The position numbers and the translations under genes are program-made. Below, piece by piece: positions 10,703 through 20,532 of a stretch of DNA of 47,404 nucleotides. Origin of the DNA: Planomicrobium sp. Y74. GTDB taxonomy: Bacteria > Bacillota > Bacilli > Bacillales_A > Planococcaceae. The stretch spans positions 1-47,404 of the forward strand of contig NZ_RCWH01000013.1 in the NCBI RefSeq assembly GCF_003668635.1. The letters are read 5' to 3'. How positions within the stretch are numbered: position 1 is the stretch's first letter; each line of letters starts with the position of its first letter. The notes below the pieces were generated by a model, which did not search any database, was not told the DNA's origin, and was given only the letters and a program-made list of their open reading frames with translations.

Positions 10703-12010
10703 TTGACGAAAGAAGAAGAGGATAATAATTACTCGACAATAAAAGCATCCAAAAAGAAATCATTGATCATCACGTTGGCTACGGTGCTGATGTTTGCAGC
10801 AGTTATGGTTTTCGCGATTTACGAAGGTACGAAAAACACCGTCACGATGATTGCAAACGGTGAAAAAGAAGAAGTCAAAACCCACGCTGAAACAGTAGGG
10901 GCGTTTCTTGCAGAGCAGGAAATCAAAGTAGGACAGGATGACTATTTGAGCCATACAGCAGAAGCTTCAATCGATAAGGATATCGTAATTGAATGGACGG
11001 AAGCCGATCAATTTACCATCACAGTGGACGGCAAACCGACATCTGCCTGGACAACTTCGACTACGGTCGAAGATATTTTGGCAAAAGCGGACGTTGAGAT
11101 TACTGAACATGATAAAGTAACACCTGCATTAAACGAAGAAGTAGATGCAAATACAGCTATTTCTGTTGAAAAAGCTTATGAAGTGACAATTCTTGATGGA
11201 CTGGAAGAAAAGAAAGTATGGTCCACTTCGACTACGGTCGCTGACTTTTTAAAACAGCATAAAATCACTTTGAGCGATCTTGATCGCGTAGAAAAAGATA
11301 TGGATGAATTAATCCTACCCGGATCTGAAGTTAAAGTTGTTCGTGTAGAAAAGGTCACCGATGTAGTGGAAGATTCAGTGAAATTCGCCAAAGAAACGAA
11401 GAAAGATTCCTCTCTTTTGAAAGGATCTGAAAAAGTAGTTCAAAAAGGCGAAGAAGGTCTTGTAGAAAAGACTTATGAAGTTGTTATGGAAAACGGCAAA
11501 GAAGTAAAACGTGAACTTAAAGGCGAGAAAGTCATCAAAGAAGCGAAGAAACAAGTCGTGGCAGTCGGAACAAAAACTGTTGTTGCAAGTGTTTCCCGCG
11601 GAACTGATACAAAAGCGGCAGCTCCTGCTCCAAAAAAAGCAGCAGCATCTCAGCCGGCAGCAACATCGACTAAAACAACGAAAACAGCAGCACCAGCTCA
11701 AAGCAGTGAACCATCAAGCAGCCGTGAGTTCTATGTGTCGGCAACAGCTTACACAGCATCCTGTACAGGATGCTCAGGTATCACGGCAACAGGCATTAAC
11801 CTGCTTGCCAACCCGCACCTGAAAGTAATCGCGGTTGACCCTTCTGTTATTCCACTTGGCTCGAAAGTATGGGTTGAAGGTTACGGACATGCAATCGCAG
11901 GTGATACAGGCGGCGCCATCAAAGGCAATAAAATCGATATCTTCATGCCGGACCGCTCTGCTGCTTTGGCATTCGGCCGCAAGCAAGTGAAGATTAAAAT
12001 TCTGGATTAA
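10703..12010 (+). CDS. yabE: G5 and 3D domain cell-wall protein (YabE/Rpf-like)
   Basis: Membrane-anchored cell-wall protein, probably a muralytic enzyme. A lysine-rich N-terminus is followed by one membrane segment (about residues 19-40). Next come repeated DUF348 units (two copies contain WTTSTTVEDIL and WSTSTTVADFL), then a G5 domain and an Ala/Lys/Ser/Thr-rich linker around 300-340. A C-terminal 3D domain has D401 in DTGGAIKG and D412. A cysteine pair, SCTGCSG, is present. TTG 10703 is chosen because GGAGGAG lies six bases upstream and the promoter leaves no leader for GTG 10682; length 435. The B. subtilis homologue is YabE, whose domain layout resembles resuscitation-promoting factors. 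Confidence 0.9.
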   Translation: MTKEEEDNNYSTIKASKKKSLIITLATVLMFAAVMVFAIYEGTKNTVTMIANGEKEEVKTHAETVGAFLAEQEIKVGQDDYLSHTAEASIDKDIVIEWTEADQFTITVDGKPTSAWTTSTTVEDILAKADVEITEHDKVTPALNEEVDANTAISVEKAYEVTILDGLEEKKVWSTSTTVADFLKQHKITLSDLDRVEKDMDELILPGSEVKVVRVEKVTDVVEDSVKFAKETKKDSSLLKGSEKVVQKGEEGLVEKTYEVVMENGKEVKRELKGEKVIKEAKKQVVAVGTKTVVASVSRGTDTKAAAPAPKKAAASQPAATSTKTTKTAAPAQSSEPSSSREFYVSATAYTASCTGCSGITATGINLLANPHLKVIAVDPSVIPLGSKVWVEGYGHAIAGDTGGAIKGNKIDIFMPDRSAALAFGRKQVKIKILD

Positions 12011-12026
12011 TTAATGAAGAAATTGG

Positions 12027-12060
12027 AAAGCTTTCCCGGGGCAGCCCGGGAAAGCTTTTT
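12027..12060 (+). terminator. Intrinsic terminator after yabE
   Basis: A perfect 14-bp stem (AAAGCTTTCCCGGG with its complement) around a GCAG loop, followed by TT. It is among the strongest hairpins in the window. Confidence 0.9.
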
Positions 12061-12124
12061 ACATGTTTAGCCGGAACAGGGTAAACTAGATTAATAAAAA
12101 ACATTCTATAATAGCCGATATTCC

Positions 12125-12231
12125 GCAAAATAGCTTCGCTTTCCGGGGAGCTTGCGCTGAACTAACTCGGGCTTAGTGCCCGAGTGGATTTCAGCACTTC
12201 TCTGGTCCCCTAGGAGTCTTCGCTATTTTGC
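12125..12231. repeat. Long imperfect palindrome, probable dispersed repeat
   Basis: Outer arms GCAAAATAGC (12125) and GCTATTTTGC (12222-12231) are exact complements. Inside are GGGG/CCCC and GCGCTGAA/TTCAGCAC pairings and a perfect 8-bp hairpin, ACTCGGGC/GCCCGAGT, at 12165-12185. No reading frame is convincing. The style (CTTCGCTTTCC, many G/C blocks) resembles interspersed repeats common in Bacillales. Other copies are not visible in this window, so dispersal is inferred. Confidence 0.6.
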
Positions 12232-12253
12232 TCCATATCTCTAGAAGTTTCTC

Positions 12254-12353
12254 TTAGCGCTGGCGCGGCTCAGGAGCAGGCGAATGCCGACGGAGTAATA
12301 AGACGAGTGTTCTTCTCGGCTTATTGCGGGAGCTTTGTCCATAGTGCCGAAGC
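12254..12353. repeat. Second structured non-coding element before rnmV
   Basis: This GC-richer block contains AATAAGACGAG and CTCGGCTTATT as near-perfect arms around TGTTCTT (12297-12325). Partial outer complementarity lies between AGCGCTGGCGC and GTGCCGAAGCG. Together with the palindrome just upstream it fills most of the 407-bp gap between yabE and rnmV. It has no gene and no clear promoter; a lone TATAAT lies at 12108-12113. Confidence 0.45.
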
Positions 12354-12417
12354 GGTAAATAAAGATTTTTAATACAACTTAATATAAAACAATAAGTTTT
12401 GAAACGAGGAACAACTG

Positions 12418-13853
<1,436 letters not shown>

Positions 13854-13919
13854 TTTCCATCATTCTGTTGAAAAAACGGCACAACTCGAATAAAAAATAG
13901 TATTTCGGATAAATAAATA

Positions 13920-13988
13920 TTGACACCAAGCGGATTCCAAGATAAAATTAAAAATTTATTTGACAATTTGGGCATTTTGTAGTAAGGT
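13920..13988 (+). promoter_or_regulatory. Tandem promoters upstream of veg
   Basis: P1: TTGACA (13920), 17-bp spacer, TAAAAT (13943-13948). P2: TTGACA (13960), 17-bp spacer, TAAGGT (13983-13988). Both -35 elements are perfect and 40 bp apart. In B. subtilis the veg promoter is one of the strongest known, so strong expression is expected here, mainly from P1, whose -10 is better. Confidence 0.7.
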
Positions 13989-14013
13989 TTATTTATAGTG
14001 AGGTGTAGACAAA

Positions 14014-14277
14014 ATGCCCAAAACTTTGGCGGATATTAAGAAGTCGTTGGATTTGCATTTAGGGAAACGATTGCTGTTGAAAGCAAACGGAGGTCGCAAG
14101 AAAACGGTCGAACGTGCCGGAATCCTGCGCGAAACATATCACTCCGTGTTCGTAATTGAGTTAGATCAAGATGAACATGCATTTGAAAGAGTGTCCTACA
14201 GCTACGCGGACATCCTGACAGAAGCAGTGGAAATCACTGTGTATGAAGGAACAGAAGACGCTTTAGTCGTTAAATAA
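14014..14277 (+). CDS. veg: Veg protein
   Basis: Small highly conserved Firmicutes protein, 87 residues, beginning [19 protein letters not shown] with [20 protein letters not shown] in the middle. In B. subtilis Veg stimulates biofilm matrix expression by countering SinR; the mechanism is unclear. GAGGTG lies eleven bases before the ATG. It is a monocistronic unit with tandem promoters and its own terminator. The sspF spore-protein gene that follows veg in B. subtilis is absent. Confidence 0.94.
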   Translation: MPKTLADIKKSLDLHLGKRLLLKANGGRKKTVERAGILRETYHSVFVIELDQDEHAFERVSYSYADILTEAVEITVYEGTEDALVVK

Positions 14278-14304
14278 TCGAACTATATTTTATATTTTCT
14301 TTGT

Positions 14305-14345
14305 AGCCCATACCTTGCCGGCTTCGGCAGTGTATGGGCTTTTTG
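14305..14345 (+). terminator. Intrinsic terminator after veg
   Basis: AGCCCATAC and GTATGGGCT form the lower stem, GCCG and CGGC the upper stem. TTTTTG follows. Confidence 0.9.
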
Positions 14346-14409
14346 TTTGTTTAAAATGTCTCCTTTAAAGTTGAGGTGATTTTGAAATTATTTAGTGATG
14401 GGGCTTACC

Positions 14410-14690
14410 GGGCACCGTCGCTTTTCCGTGTCCAGACTCCGGCGACCCAGCTCTTCGGGTCATAAGCCATATCAGCTGCGTGGCAAAGAGCGCCACTACG
14501 CTGATCTGTCTTATGCCTGTCAGAGCTAAGCGGGCACCGTCGCTTTTCTGTGTCCAGACTCCGGCGACCCAGCTCTTCGGGTCATAAGCCATATCAGCTG
14601 CGTGGCAAAGAGCGCCACTACGCTGATCTGTCTTATGCCTGTCAGAGCTAAGCGGGCACCGTCGCTTTTCTGTGTCCAGACTCCAACGTC
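14410..14690. repeat. 122-bp tandem structured repeat, about 2.3 copies
   Basis: Unit starts at 14410, 14532 and 14654 (third copy partial); the first two are almost identical. Each unit begins GGGCACCGTCGCTTTTC and contains a GACCC/GGGTC hairpin with an AGCTCTTC loop. It then has a longer hairpin with arms ATAAG, ATCAGC and GTGGC pairing with GCCAC, GCTGAT and CTTAT. A 40-bp core is also found at 17642-17682. No plausible protein is encoded; the open frame on the minus strand is a by-product of the repeat. Confidence 0.85.
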
Positions 14691-14764
14691 CAACTCCTCG
14701 AGTCGTAAGGCGCTCTGGCTAAGCGGCTGAAAATTTTACTCTGCTGGTTTGCATGGATTTACAG

Positions 14765-14860
14765 TGCTCCTGCATCGCTGCGCTAGCTTCGTCGCAAAGA
14801 GTCGGCCGAACTTCCTTCGTCCAACTCTTAGCTAAGTGGCCGTTTCCGCTTTTCGTTTCT
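14765..14860. repeat. Dispersed repeat copy with variable hairpin
   Basis: Bases 14765-14800 (36 bp) are identical to 17734-17769. The following hairpin (AAGAGT to ACTCTT, inner CGAA/TTCG) sits at the same place as a hairpin of different sequence in the other copy. With the tandem repeat it fills the 661-bp gap between veg and ispE. I see no gene there, only a possible TAAAAT -10 at 14899-14904. Confidence 0.75.
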
Positions 14861-14938
14861 TTCTTTTGCCAAAAACTCCCGAATGCTTTGGCATGTGTTA
14901 AAATAGTTTTCATCAGATTATAAAAGGAGACAGTGGAG

Positions 14939-15802
14939 ATGCTCTATGTGAAGGCACCTGCCAAAATCAACTTAACATTGGATGTACTACATAAAAGACC
15001 CGACAATTACCATGAGGTCGAAATGATCATGACTACTGTGGATCTTGCAGACCGCATCGGGCTGATGGAAACCGAACGCGGAATCCACATCGAATCAGCC
15101 GATCGCTTTGTGCCGAATGATTCGCGCAATCTGGCCTATCAGGCAGCGAAGTTATTGAAAGATACCTACCACATTAAATCTGGCGTTATCATCAAACTCG
15201 ATAAACAGATTCCGGTTGCTGCGGGACTGGCGGGTGGAAGCAGCGATGCAGCTGCGACACTGAAAGGCTTGAATAAGTTATGGAACTTGAATCTTTCATT
15301 GGACGAGCTGGCTGAACTGGGTACGAAAATCGGTTCAGATGTCGCTTTTTGCGTTTACGGCGGAACGGCGCTTGCAAAAGGCCGCGGCGAAATCATCCAA
15401 CAGATTCCGGCACCGCCGAATTGCTGGGTCATTCTTGCCAAGCCGACAATCGGCGTTTCCACCGCTGAAGTTTACGGTGCCTTCGATGTTAATAAAGCCG
15501 AGCATCCGAATACCCAAAAAATGATCGAAGCGATTGAAAATAAAGATTATGATGGTGTCTGTGCAAATTTGGGTAATGCGCTGGAAAGTGTTACGTTATC
15601 CCTGTATCCCGAAGTGGCACAGATAAAAGATCAAATGAAGAAGTTCGGAGCAGATGCTGTGCTTATGAGCGGCAGCGGACCGACTGTCTTCGGATTAGTG
15701 CAGCAGGAAGCGCGTATTCCACGCATCTATAACGGATTACGTGGATTCTGTGCAGAAGTATACGCCGTAAGACTGGTCGGCGAGCGGGACCCACTTGCTT
15801 AA
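14939..15802 (+). CDS. ispE: 4-diphosphocytidyl-2-C-methyl-D-erythritol kinase
   Basis: Fourth step of the MEP isoprenoid pathway: ATP-dependent phosphorylation of CDP-methylerythritol. It is a GHMP kinase with N-terminal [12 protein letters not shown], a conserved [13 protein letters not shown] segment, the glycine-rich ATP loop [14 protein letters not shown] near residues 90-105, and the C-terminal [13 protein letters not shown] 14939 gives 287 residues with AAGGAGA eight bases upstream; GTG 14933 is too close to that site. It is followed by purR, as in B. subtilis. Confidence 0.95.
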   Translation: MLYVKAPAKINLTLDVLHKRPDNYHEVEMIMTTVDLADRIGLMETERGIHIESADRFVPNDSRNLAYQAAKLLKDTYHIKSGVIIKLDKQIPVAAGLAGGSSDAAATLKGLNKLWNLNLSLDELAELGTKIGSDVAFCVYGGTALAKGRGEIIQQIPAPPNCWVILAKPTIGVSTAEVYGAFDVNKAEHPNTQKMIEAIENKDYDGVCANLGNALESVTLSLYPEVAQIKDQMKKFGADAVLMSGSGPTVFGLVQQEARIPRIYNGLRGFCAEVYAVRLVGERDPLA

Positions 15803-15858
15803 AGACGGATAATTATGGTAAGTTTTCTATAAATCATTCGTGTTCAGGAGAGTGGAAA

Positions 15859-16686
15859 ATGAAGTGGAAACGCAGTGAACGTTTAGTAGATATGACGCAT
15901 TACTTATTGGAGCATCCACATAAATTGATTCCGCTGACGTATTTCTCCGATTTATATGAATCGGCCAAATCGTCCATCAGTGAAGATCTCGGAATCGTCA
16001 AAGAGACGTTTGAGCAAAAAGGCATTGGTTTATTGGCGACGGTGCCCGGAGCTGCAGGAGGAGTGAAGTATATCCCGAAATTGCAGGAACCGGAAATCAG
16101 AGCAATCATGCAGGAACTGATCGGCGAATTGAGCCATTCGGAACGGCTTCTGCCGGGCGGCTATTTGTATATGACCGATGTACTGGGCAATCCGGATATG
16201 ATGAACCGCGTCGGCAAAGTTTTCGCCACGGCGTTTGCGCATCAGAAAATCGATGTCATCATGACAGTGGCGACAAAAGGCATTCCAATCGCCCATGCCA
16301 TCGCGCGGCATTTGAATGTTCCGGTCGTTATCGTACGCCGCGACAGCAAAGTCACCGAAGGCTCCACTGTCAGCATCAATTACGTGTCGGGTTCGTCCCG
16401 GCGCATCCAGACGATGGTGTTGTCGAAACGCAGTATGAAGAGCGGGCAGCGCGTGCTGATCACCGATGATTTCATGAAGGTCGGCGGCACGATGAACGGC
16501 ATGAAGAATCTCCTCGAAGAATTCGAATGCACGCTCGCCGGAGTGGCAGTGCTTGTGGAAGCGGAACATAAGGATGAACAATTGGTTGAAAAATATTTAT
16601 CACTTGTTAAATTGCGTGAAGTCAGCGAAAAAGAACGTAAAATTGAATTACAAGAAGGAAACTATTTCTCGGATGGAGGTTATTGA
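15859..16686 (+). CDS. purR: Purine operon repressor PurR
   Basis: Regulator of purine genes in Firmicutes. The N-terminal winged helix (about 1-75) begins [13 protein letters not shown], and a phosphoribosyltransferase-like domain follows. The PRPP-binding loop [13 protein letters not shown] lies near residues 200-212; PRPP prevents DNA binding in the family. GVKYIP and [13 protein letters not shown] are conserved. The length is 275 residues, slightly shorter at the C-terminus than B. subtilis PurR. The ridA gene follows within a few bases, so they are probably one operon. prs, which makes PRPP, is 3 kb downstream. Confidence 0.95.
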   Translation: MKWKRSERLVDMTHYLLEHPHKLIPLTYFSDLYESAKSSISEDLGIVKETFEQKGIGLLATVPGAAGGVKYIPKLQEPEIRAIMQELIGELSHSERLLPGGYLYMTDVLGNPDMMNRVGKVFATAFAHQKIDVIMTVATKGIPIAHAIARHLNVPVVIVRRDSKVTEGSTVSINYVSGSSRRIQTMVLSKRSMKSGQRVLITDDFMKVGGTMNGMKNLLEEFECTLAGVAVLVEAEHKDEQLVEKYLSLVKLREVSEKERKIELQEGNYFSDGGY

Positions 16687-16688
16687 TC

Positions 16689-17063
16689 ATGAAATTTGTA
16701 GCAACTGATAAAGCAGCGGCCGCAATCGGCCCGTATTCACAAGGTGTCGTGTCCGGCGACATGTTCTATAGTTCAGGACAGATTCCATTGACGCCTGCAG
16801 GTGACATTGCAGGAGATACAATCGGCGAACAGGCTCATCAGGTCTTTGCTAACCTGAAAGCAGTGTTGGCGGAAGCAGGCTCTTCTCTTGATAACGTTAT
16901 TAAAACAACCGTTTTCATCAAGGACATGAATGATTTTGCTGCGCTGAATGAAATCTACGCCTCTTATTTCGGTGACCATAAACCGGCCCGCTCTACAGTG
17001 GAAGTGGCCCGTTTGCCGAAAGATGTGAAAGTTGAAATCGAAGTTATTGCGAAAATTAAGTAA
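16689..17063 (+). CDS. ridA: RidA-family enamine/imine deaminase (YabJ)
   Basis: Hydrolyses reactive enamines and imines such as 2-aminoacrylate. It shows the RidA signatures IGPYSQG and FYSSGQIPL, and the C-terminal [21 protein letters not shown] containing the conserved arginine. The length is 124 residues. ATG 16689 follows the purR stop by two bases, with GGAGG about nine bases upstream inside the purR 3' end. The purR-yabJ pairing is conserved in Bacillales. Confidence 0.95.
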   Translation: MKFVATDKAAAAIGPYSQGVVSGDMFYSSGQIPLTPAGDIAGDTIGEQAHQVFANLKAVLAEAGSSLDNVIKTTVFIKDMNDFAALNEIYASYFGDHKPARSTVEVARLPKDVKVEIEVIAKIK

Positions 17064-17073
17064 GAAAATGAAG

Positions 17074-17102
17074 CTGCCTTTTACAGGCAGTTTTATTTTT
17101 TT
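17074..17102 (+). terminator. Intrinsic terminator after ridA
   Basis: CTGCCT/AGGCAG stem with a 5-base loop, followed by TTTTATTTTTTT. It separates purR-ridA from the spoVG promoter. Confidence 0.85.
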
Positions 17103-17142
17103 ATCATAAAAACAAAATATTCTAATAAATTTTGTAATTTTT

Positions 17143-17171
17143 GAAGGATATTAGTCCTTAATAGCGAATAA
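17143..17171 (+). promoter_or_regulatory. Sigma-H type promoter of spoVG
   Basis: GAAGGATAT, 11-bp spacer, AGCGAATAA. This fits the sigma-H consensus RNAGGAWWW / RNNGAATWW at every defined position. B. subtilis spoVG is the classic sigma-H gene and is repressed by AbrB. No comparable sigma-A promoter is visible in the gap. Confidence 0.75.
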
Positions 17172-17216
17172 CATAAAAAGCTCCAAAAATTACATCTTAG
17201 GGGAGAGGTGATGAGA

Positions 17217-17501
17217 ATGGAAGTAACTGATGTGAGGTTGAGACGGGTTCAAACGGATGGCCGTATGAGAGCAATCGCTTCCATCACCCTGGACAACGAG
17301 TTTGTTGTACATGATATTCGGGTGATTGATGGAAATGACGGCTTGTTCGTAGCGATGCCCAGTAAACGAACTCCGGATGGCGAATTCAGAGATATAGCGC
17401 ATCCGATTAACTCAGGAACACGAAGTAAGCTTCAGCAAGCTGTGTTGGCTGCTTATGAACAAAGTGAGAATGATCCCGTGTTTGAAGAAGCGGGCGTGTG
17501 A
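17217..17501 (+). CDS. spoVG: SpoVG, regulatory RNA/DNA-binding protein
   Basis: Widely conserved small regulator, found also in non-sporulating Firmicutes, where it binds nucleic acid and affects cell-wall and virulence genes. [32 protein letters not shown] and [20 protein letters not shown] are near identical to the family. ATG 17217 gives 94 residues; GGGGAGAGGTG ends six bases upstream. GTG 17208 and ATG 17211 overlap that site. Expression is probably from the sigma-H type promoter upstream, and a terminator follows. Confidence 0.95.
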   Translation: MEVTDVRLRRVQTDGRMRAIASITLDNEFVVHDIRVIDGNDGLFVAMPSKRTPDGEFRDIAHPINSGTRSKLQQAVLAAYEQSENDPVFEEAGV

Positions 17502-17515
17502 ATTTAACAGACAGA

Positions 17516-17545
17516 AGAGCCTGAAGCAAAATACGGGCTCTTTTT
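17516..17545 (+). terminator. Intrinsic terminator after spoVG
   Basis: AGAGCC/GGCTCT stem with a 14-base loop, followed by TTTTT. Confidence 0.8.
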
Positions 17546-17623
17546 ATTATGGTGAAAAATCGTCCGGTTTTCAGCGGAGGGCATGTGCAGTATATTTTCA
17601 CGATATGCTTGTGGGAGCTGATC

Positions 17624-17835
17624 GGCCGTTTCCGCTTTTCTATGTCCAGACTCCGGCGACCCAGCTCTTCGGGTCATAAGCCAATCCAGCTGCCGTGGCC
17701 AAGGCCACTCTGCTGTTTTGTCTAAAACCTTATTGCTCCTGCATCGCTGCGCTAGCTTCGTCGCAAAGAAATGACCCAAATTACATTTGGTCCATTTCTT
17801 GCCTGTCAGAGCTAAGCGGGTGCCGTCGCTTTTCT
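17624..17835. repeat. Dispersed structured repeat, related to the 14410-14860 repeats
   Basis: It carries the same 40-bp core (17642-17682) and the same 36-bp segment (17734-17769) as the repeats before ispE, and ends with GAGCTAAGCGGGTGCCGTCG. Hairpins within it have GTGGCC/GGCCAC arms (about 17695-17707) and GAAATG..CCAAA/TTTGG..CATTTC arms (17767-17800). It occupies the first part of the 666-bp gap between spoVG and glmU. No coding region is supported. Confidence 0.8.
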
Positions 17836-17851
17836 ATTTGCCATAGCCGCG

Positions 17852-17875
17852 AACCTTGAAAAATCAAGGTTTTTC
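17852..17875 (+). terminator. Short hairpin with T-run, overlapping a promoter
   Basis: AACCTTGA and TCAAGGTT form a perfect 8-bp stem around AAAA, followed by TTT. It could stop transcripts leaving the repeat region. The same bases supply the -35 of the promoter at 17856-17884. Confidence 0.6.
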
Positions 17876-17884
17876 CGATATAGT
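17856..17884 (+). promoter_or_regulatory. Candidate promoter for a small RNA
   Basis: TTGAAA, 17-bp spacer, TATAGT. The predicted start point is near 17891, exactly where a long hairpin begins. Confidence 0.55.
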
Positions 17885-17890
17885 TAAAGT

Positions 17891-17953
17891 AAAGCTGAAA
17901 CAGTTGTGTGGCTTACGCAATCACGAATTGCATTTTCACAGCTGCGCTTTTTT
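17891..17953 (+). ncRNA. Candidate ~63-nt hairpin small RNA, or a structured terminator
   Basis: The whole segment folds on itself. AAAGC (17891-17895) pairs with GCTTT (17946-17950). CAGTTGTG (17901-17908) pairs with CACAGCTG (17937-17944), 8 bp with one G-T. GCAAT (17917-17921) pairs with ATTGC (17927-17931) at the tip. TTTTTT (17948-17953) ends it. A promoter lies just upstream. I do not recognise the sequence. It may be an independent small RNA or only a terminator; the 210 bases between it and glmU hold other small inverted repeats but no clear gene. Confidence 0.4.
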
Positions 17954-18167
17954 CTAATAGGCCGATGGGTTTGTAGCGGGGGAATAAGTCATTGAAGCGA
18001 AAAAGCCAGATGGCAAAGCTTCTTAATAGAGAGAAAAACGCAAGCGCTTGTTCACAGCAGGCAATTGCAAAAGTATGCCGTAACGGCTTTTTTTTGCGCT
18101 CAGATGCGTATACTTTACGGAATAGATTAATGATTAAACAAAAATCTTATGGATGGAGGATCGATAC

Positions 18168-19541
18168 ATGACGAATACATATGCAGTAATACTCGCGGCC
18201 GGACAAGGCACGCGAATGAAATCGAAATTGTATAAAGTTTTGCATCCAGTTTGCGGCATGCCGATGGTTGAGCATGTAACCGGCAATGTTTCACAGCTGG
18301 GTGTTGAGAAAATCGTTACGATTGTCGGACACGGAGCGGAAAAAGTGCGGGAGCAACTTGGCGACAGCAGCGAATACGCCTTGCAGGAAGAGCAATTGGG
18401 TACGGCTCATGCGGTGCAGCAGGCGGCTTCATTGATTGAAGGAAAACCAGGCACGACGTTGGTCGTTTGCGGAGATACGCCGTTAATACGTGCAGAAACG
18501 ATGCAGGCGCTCCTTGATCATCATAAATCCACAGAAGCGAAGGCTACTATTCTTACAGCCATCGCCGATAACCCGGCTGGTTATGGCCGCATCATTCGCG
18601 ACGGCAGCGGACAGGTTTCGAAAATCGTTGAGCAGAAAGATGCTTCATCTGATGAACAGCAGGTCAAAGAAATCAACACGGGTACGTACTGTTTTGACAA
18701 TGAAGCGCTTTTCGAAGCATTGAAGCTTGTTTCAAATGATAACGTGCAAGGGGAATATTACTTGCCGGATGTTATTGAAATCCTTCAGAAACAAAGTGAA
18801 GTTGTTTCTGCTTATGCTACAGACAGTTTTGATGAGACGCTTGGCGTCAACGACCGTGTGGCATTGAGCCAGGCTGAGGGTATCATGCGCGCGCGTATAG
18901 CTGAAAAACATATGCGTAACGGTGTTTCCATCATCGATCCTGCTTCCACTTATATTAGTGCAGAAGCTGAAATCGGAGCTGACACGATCCTTTATCCGAA
19001 TGTCATCATCGAAGGGCGCACGGTAATCGGGGAAGATTGTTTCATTTCATCCAATAGCCGTATCGTTTCAAGCATCATCGGCGACCGGACAGAAATCCGT
19101 TCTTCCGAAGTCTATAACAGCTCGATTGGCACAGATACGGCAATTGGGCCATTCGCTCACGTCCGTCCGGACAGCAATTTGGGCAAAGGAGTCAAAATTG
19201 GCAATTTTGTTGAAGTGAAAAAATCCGAAGTTGGCAATGGCAGCAAAGTGTCCCATTTGAGCTATATCGGTGATGCGGAAGTTGGAACAAACGTCAATAT
19301 TGGCTGCGGCACAATCACAGTCAATTACGATGGTAAAAATAAGAGTCTGACAAAAATTGAAGACGACTCCTTCATCGGCTGCAATTCGAACCTTATTGCC
19401 CCGGTTACAATCGGCAAAGGCTCTTATGTGGCGGCAGGCTCTACTATTTCCAAGGACGTACCAGAAGATGCATTGGCGATTGCACGTGCCCGCCAGGAAA
19501 ATAAAGATGGCTATGCTTCAAAACTAAACGTGAAAAAATAG
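18168..19541 (+). CDS. glmU: Bifunctional GlcNAc-1-P uridyltransferase / GlcN-1-P acetyltransferase
   Basis: Makes UDP-GlcNAc for peptidoglycan and teichoic acid. The N-terminal pyrophosphorylase domain starts with [18 protein letters not shown] (residues 9-26). The C-terminal half is a left-handed beta helix of hexapeptide repeats (about 250-457) with the acetyltransferase residues in [11 protein letters not shown] and NYDG. The length is 457 residues. ATG 18168 is seven bases after TGGAGGA; an ATG at 18153 lies within that site. prs follows 13 bases after the stop, so glmU-prs is an operon. The promoter is unclear. Confidence 0.97.
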   Translation: MTNTYAVILAAGQGTRMKSKLYKVLHPVCGMPMVEHVTGNVSQLGVEKIVTIVGHGAEKVREQLGDSSEYALQEEQLGTAHAVQQAASLIEGKPGTTLVVCGDTPLIRAETMQALLDHHKSTEAKATILTAIADNPAGYGRIIRDGSGQVSKIVEQKDASSDEQQVKEINTGTYCFDNEALFEALKLVSNDNVQGEYYLPDVIEILQKQSEVVSAYATDSFDETLGVNDRVALSQAEGIMRARIAEKHMRNGVSIIDPASTYISAEAEIGADTILYPNVIIEGRTVIGEDCFISSNSRIVSSIIGDRTEIRSSEVYNSSIGTDTAIGPFAHVRPDSNLGKGVKIGNFVEVKKSEVGNGSKVSHLSYIGDAEVGTNVNIGCGTITVNYDGKNKSLTKIEDDSFIGCNSNLIAPVTIGKGSYVAAGSTISKDVPEDALAIARARQENKDGYASKLNVKK

Positions 19542-19554
19542 GAGGTAAACCTTA

Positions 19555-20517
19555 ATGGGTTATCAAAATGCAGACAGTAAACTGAAAATCTTTTCATTGA
19601 ATTCGAATAAAGAATTAGCGGAGGAAATTGCCGAGAACGTGGGCATTCCGCTAGGAAAGAGTTCGGTTACACACTTCAGTGACGGAGAAATCCAAATCAA
19701 CATCGAAGAAAGTATTCGCGGCTATGATGTTTTTATCGTCCAATCCACTTCACAGCCTGTCAACGAAAACCTGATGGAGCTGCTGATTATGATTGATGCG
19801 GTAAAACGCGCTTCAGCCCGCACGGTCAATGTCGTAATTCCGTATTACGGCTATGCCCGCCAGGACCGGAAAGCGCGTTCGCGTGAGCCAATCACGGCGA
19901 AACTGGTAGCGAATCTTTTGGAAACAGCCGGAGCTACCCGTGTGGTTGTACTGGATCTGCATGCACCTCAAATTCAAGGATTCTTTGATATTTTGATCGA
20001 CCATTTAGTAGCAGTACCTCTTATCTCGGAATATTTCCTGAATGAAAGCGGCATCGACCTTGAAAATGTTATCGTCGTTTCGCCTGACCACGGGGGCGTA
20101 ACGCGCGCACGCAAGATGGCGGATCGCCTGAAAGCACCGATTGCCATCATCGATAAACGCCGTCCGCGTCCGAACGTAGCGGAAGTCATGAACATCGTCG
20201 GTAATGTGGAAGGCAAAACTGCCATCATCATCGATGACATCATCGATACGGCCGGCACAATCTCGATTGCTGCCAGTGCTTTGATTGAAAGCGGAGCAAA
20301 AGAAGTTTACGCGTGCTGTACACACCCGGTATTATCTGGACCGGCTATTCAGCGAATCGATGATTCTGTCATCAAGAAATTGATCATTACGAATTCAATC
20401 GCTTTGCCGGAAGAGAAAAAATCTCCGAAAATCAAGCAATTGTCGGTAGCTAAGCTATTGGCGGAAACCATTGTCCGCGTACACGAACAAAAATCAGTCA
20501 GCAGTTTATTCGACTGA
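19555..20517 (+). CDS. prs: Ribose-phosphate pyrophosphokinase
   Basis: Makes PRPP from ribose 5-phosphate and ATP, feeding purine, pyrimidine, histidine and NAD synthesis. Visible motifs are the ATP-binding [22 protein letters not shown] with the catalytic histidine, [11 protein letters not shown], and the PRPP-binding [12 protein letters not shown]. The length is 320 residues. GGAGGT lies about ten bases before the ATG. Its product is also the ligand of PurR, encoded upstream. Downstream transcription can run into the hairpin over the ctc start. Confidence 0.97.
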   Translation: MGYQNADSKLKIFSLNSNKELAEEIAENVGIPLGKSSVTHFSDGEIQINIEESIRGYDVFIVQSTSQPVNENLMELLIMIDAVKRASARTVNVVIPYYGYARQDRKARSREPITAKLVANLLETAGATRVVVLDLHAPQIQGFFDILIDHLVAVPLISEYFLNESGIDLENVIVVSPDHGGVTRARKMADRLKAPIAIIDKRRPRPNVAEVMNIVGNVEGKTAIIIDDIIDTAGTISIAASALIESGAKEVYACCTHPVLSGPAIQRIDDSVIKKLIITNSIALPEEKKSPKIKQLSVAKLLAETIVRVHEQKSVSSLFD

Positions 20518-20532
20518 TCATAAATTCCTTTC

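Noticed and set aside
14410..14690. CRISPR array
   Set aside because: The repeat is 122 bp with no unique spacers and no cas genes nearby; it is a direct tandem duplication.
14392..14913. Minus-strand open frames over the tandem repeat
   Set aside because: They exist because the 122-bp repeat lacks stops in one frame; sequence is repetitive, has no binding site and resembles no family.
17504..17779. Minus-strand 91-residue open frame after spoVG
   Set aside because: It covers the spoVG terminator and the dispersed repeat, with no start signals.
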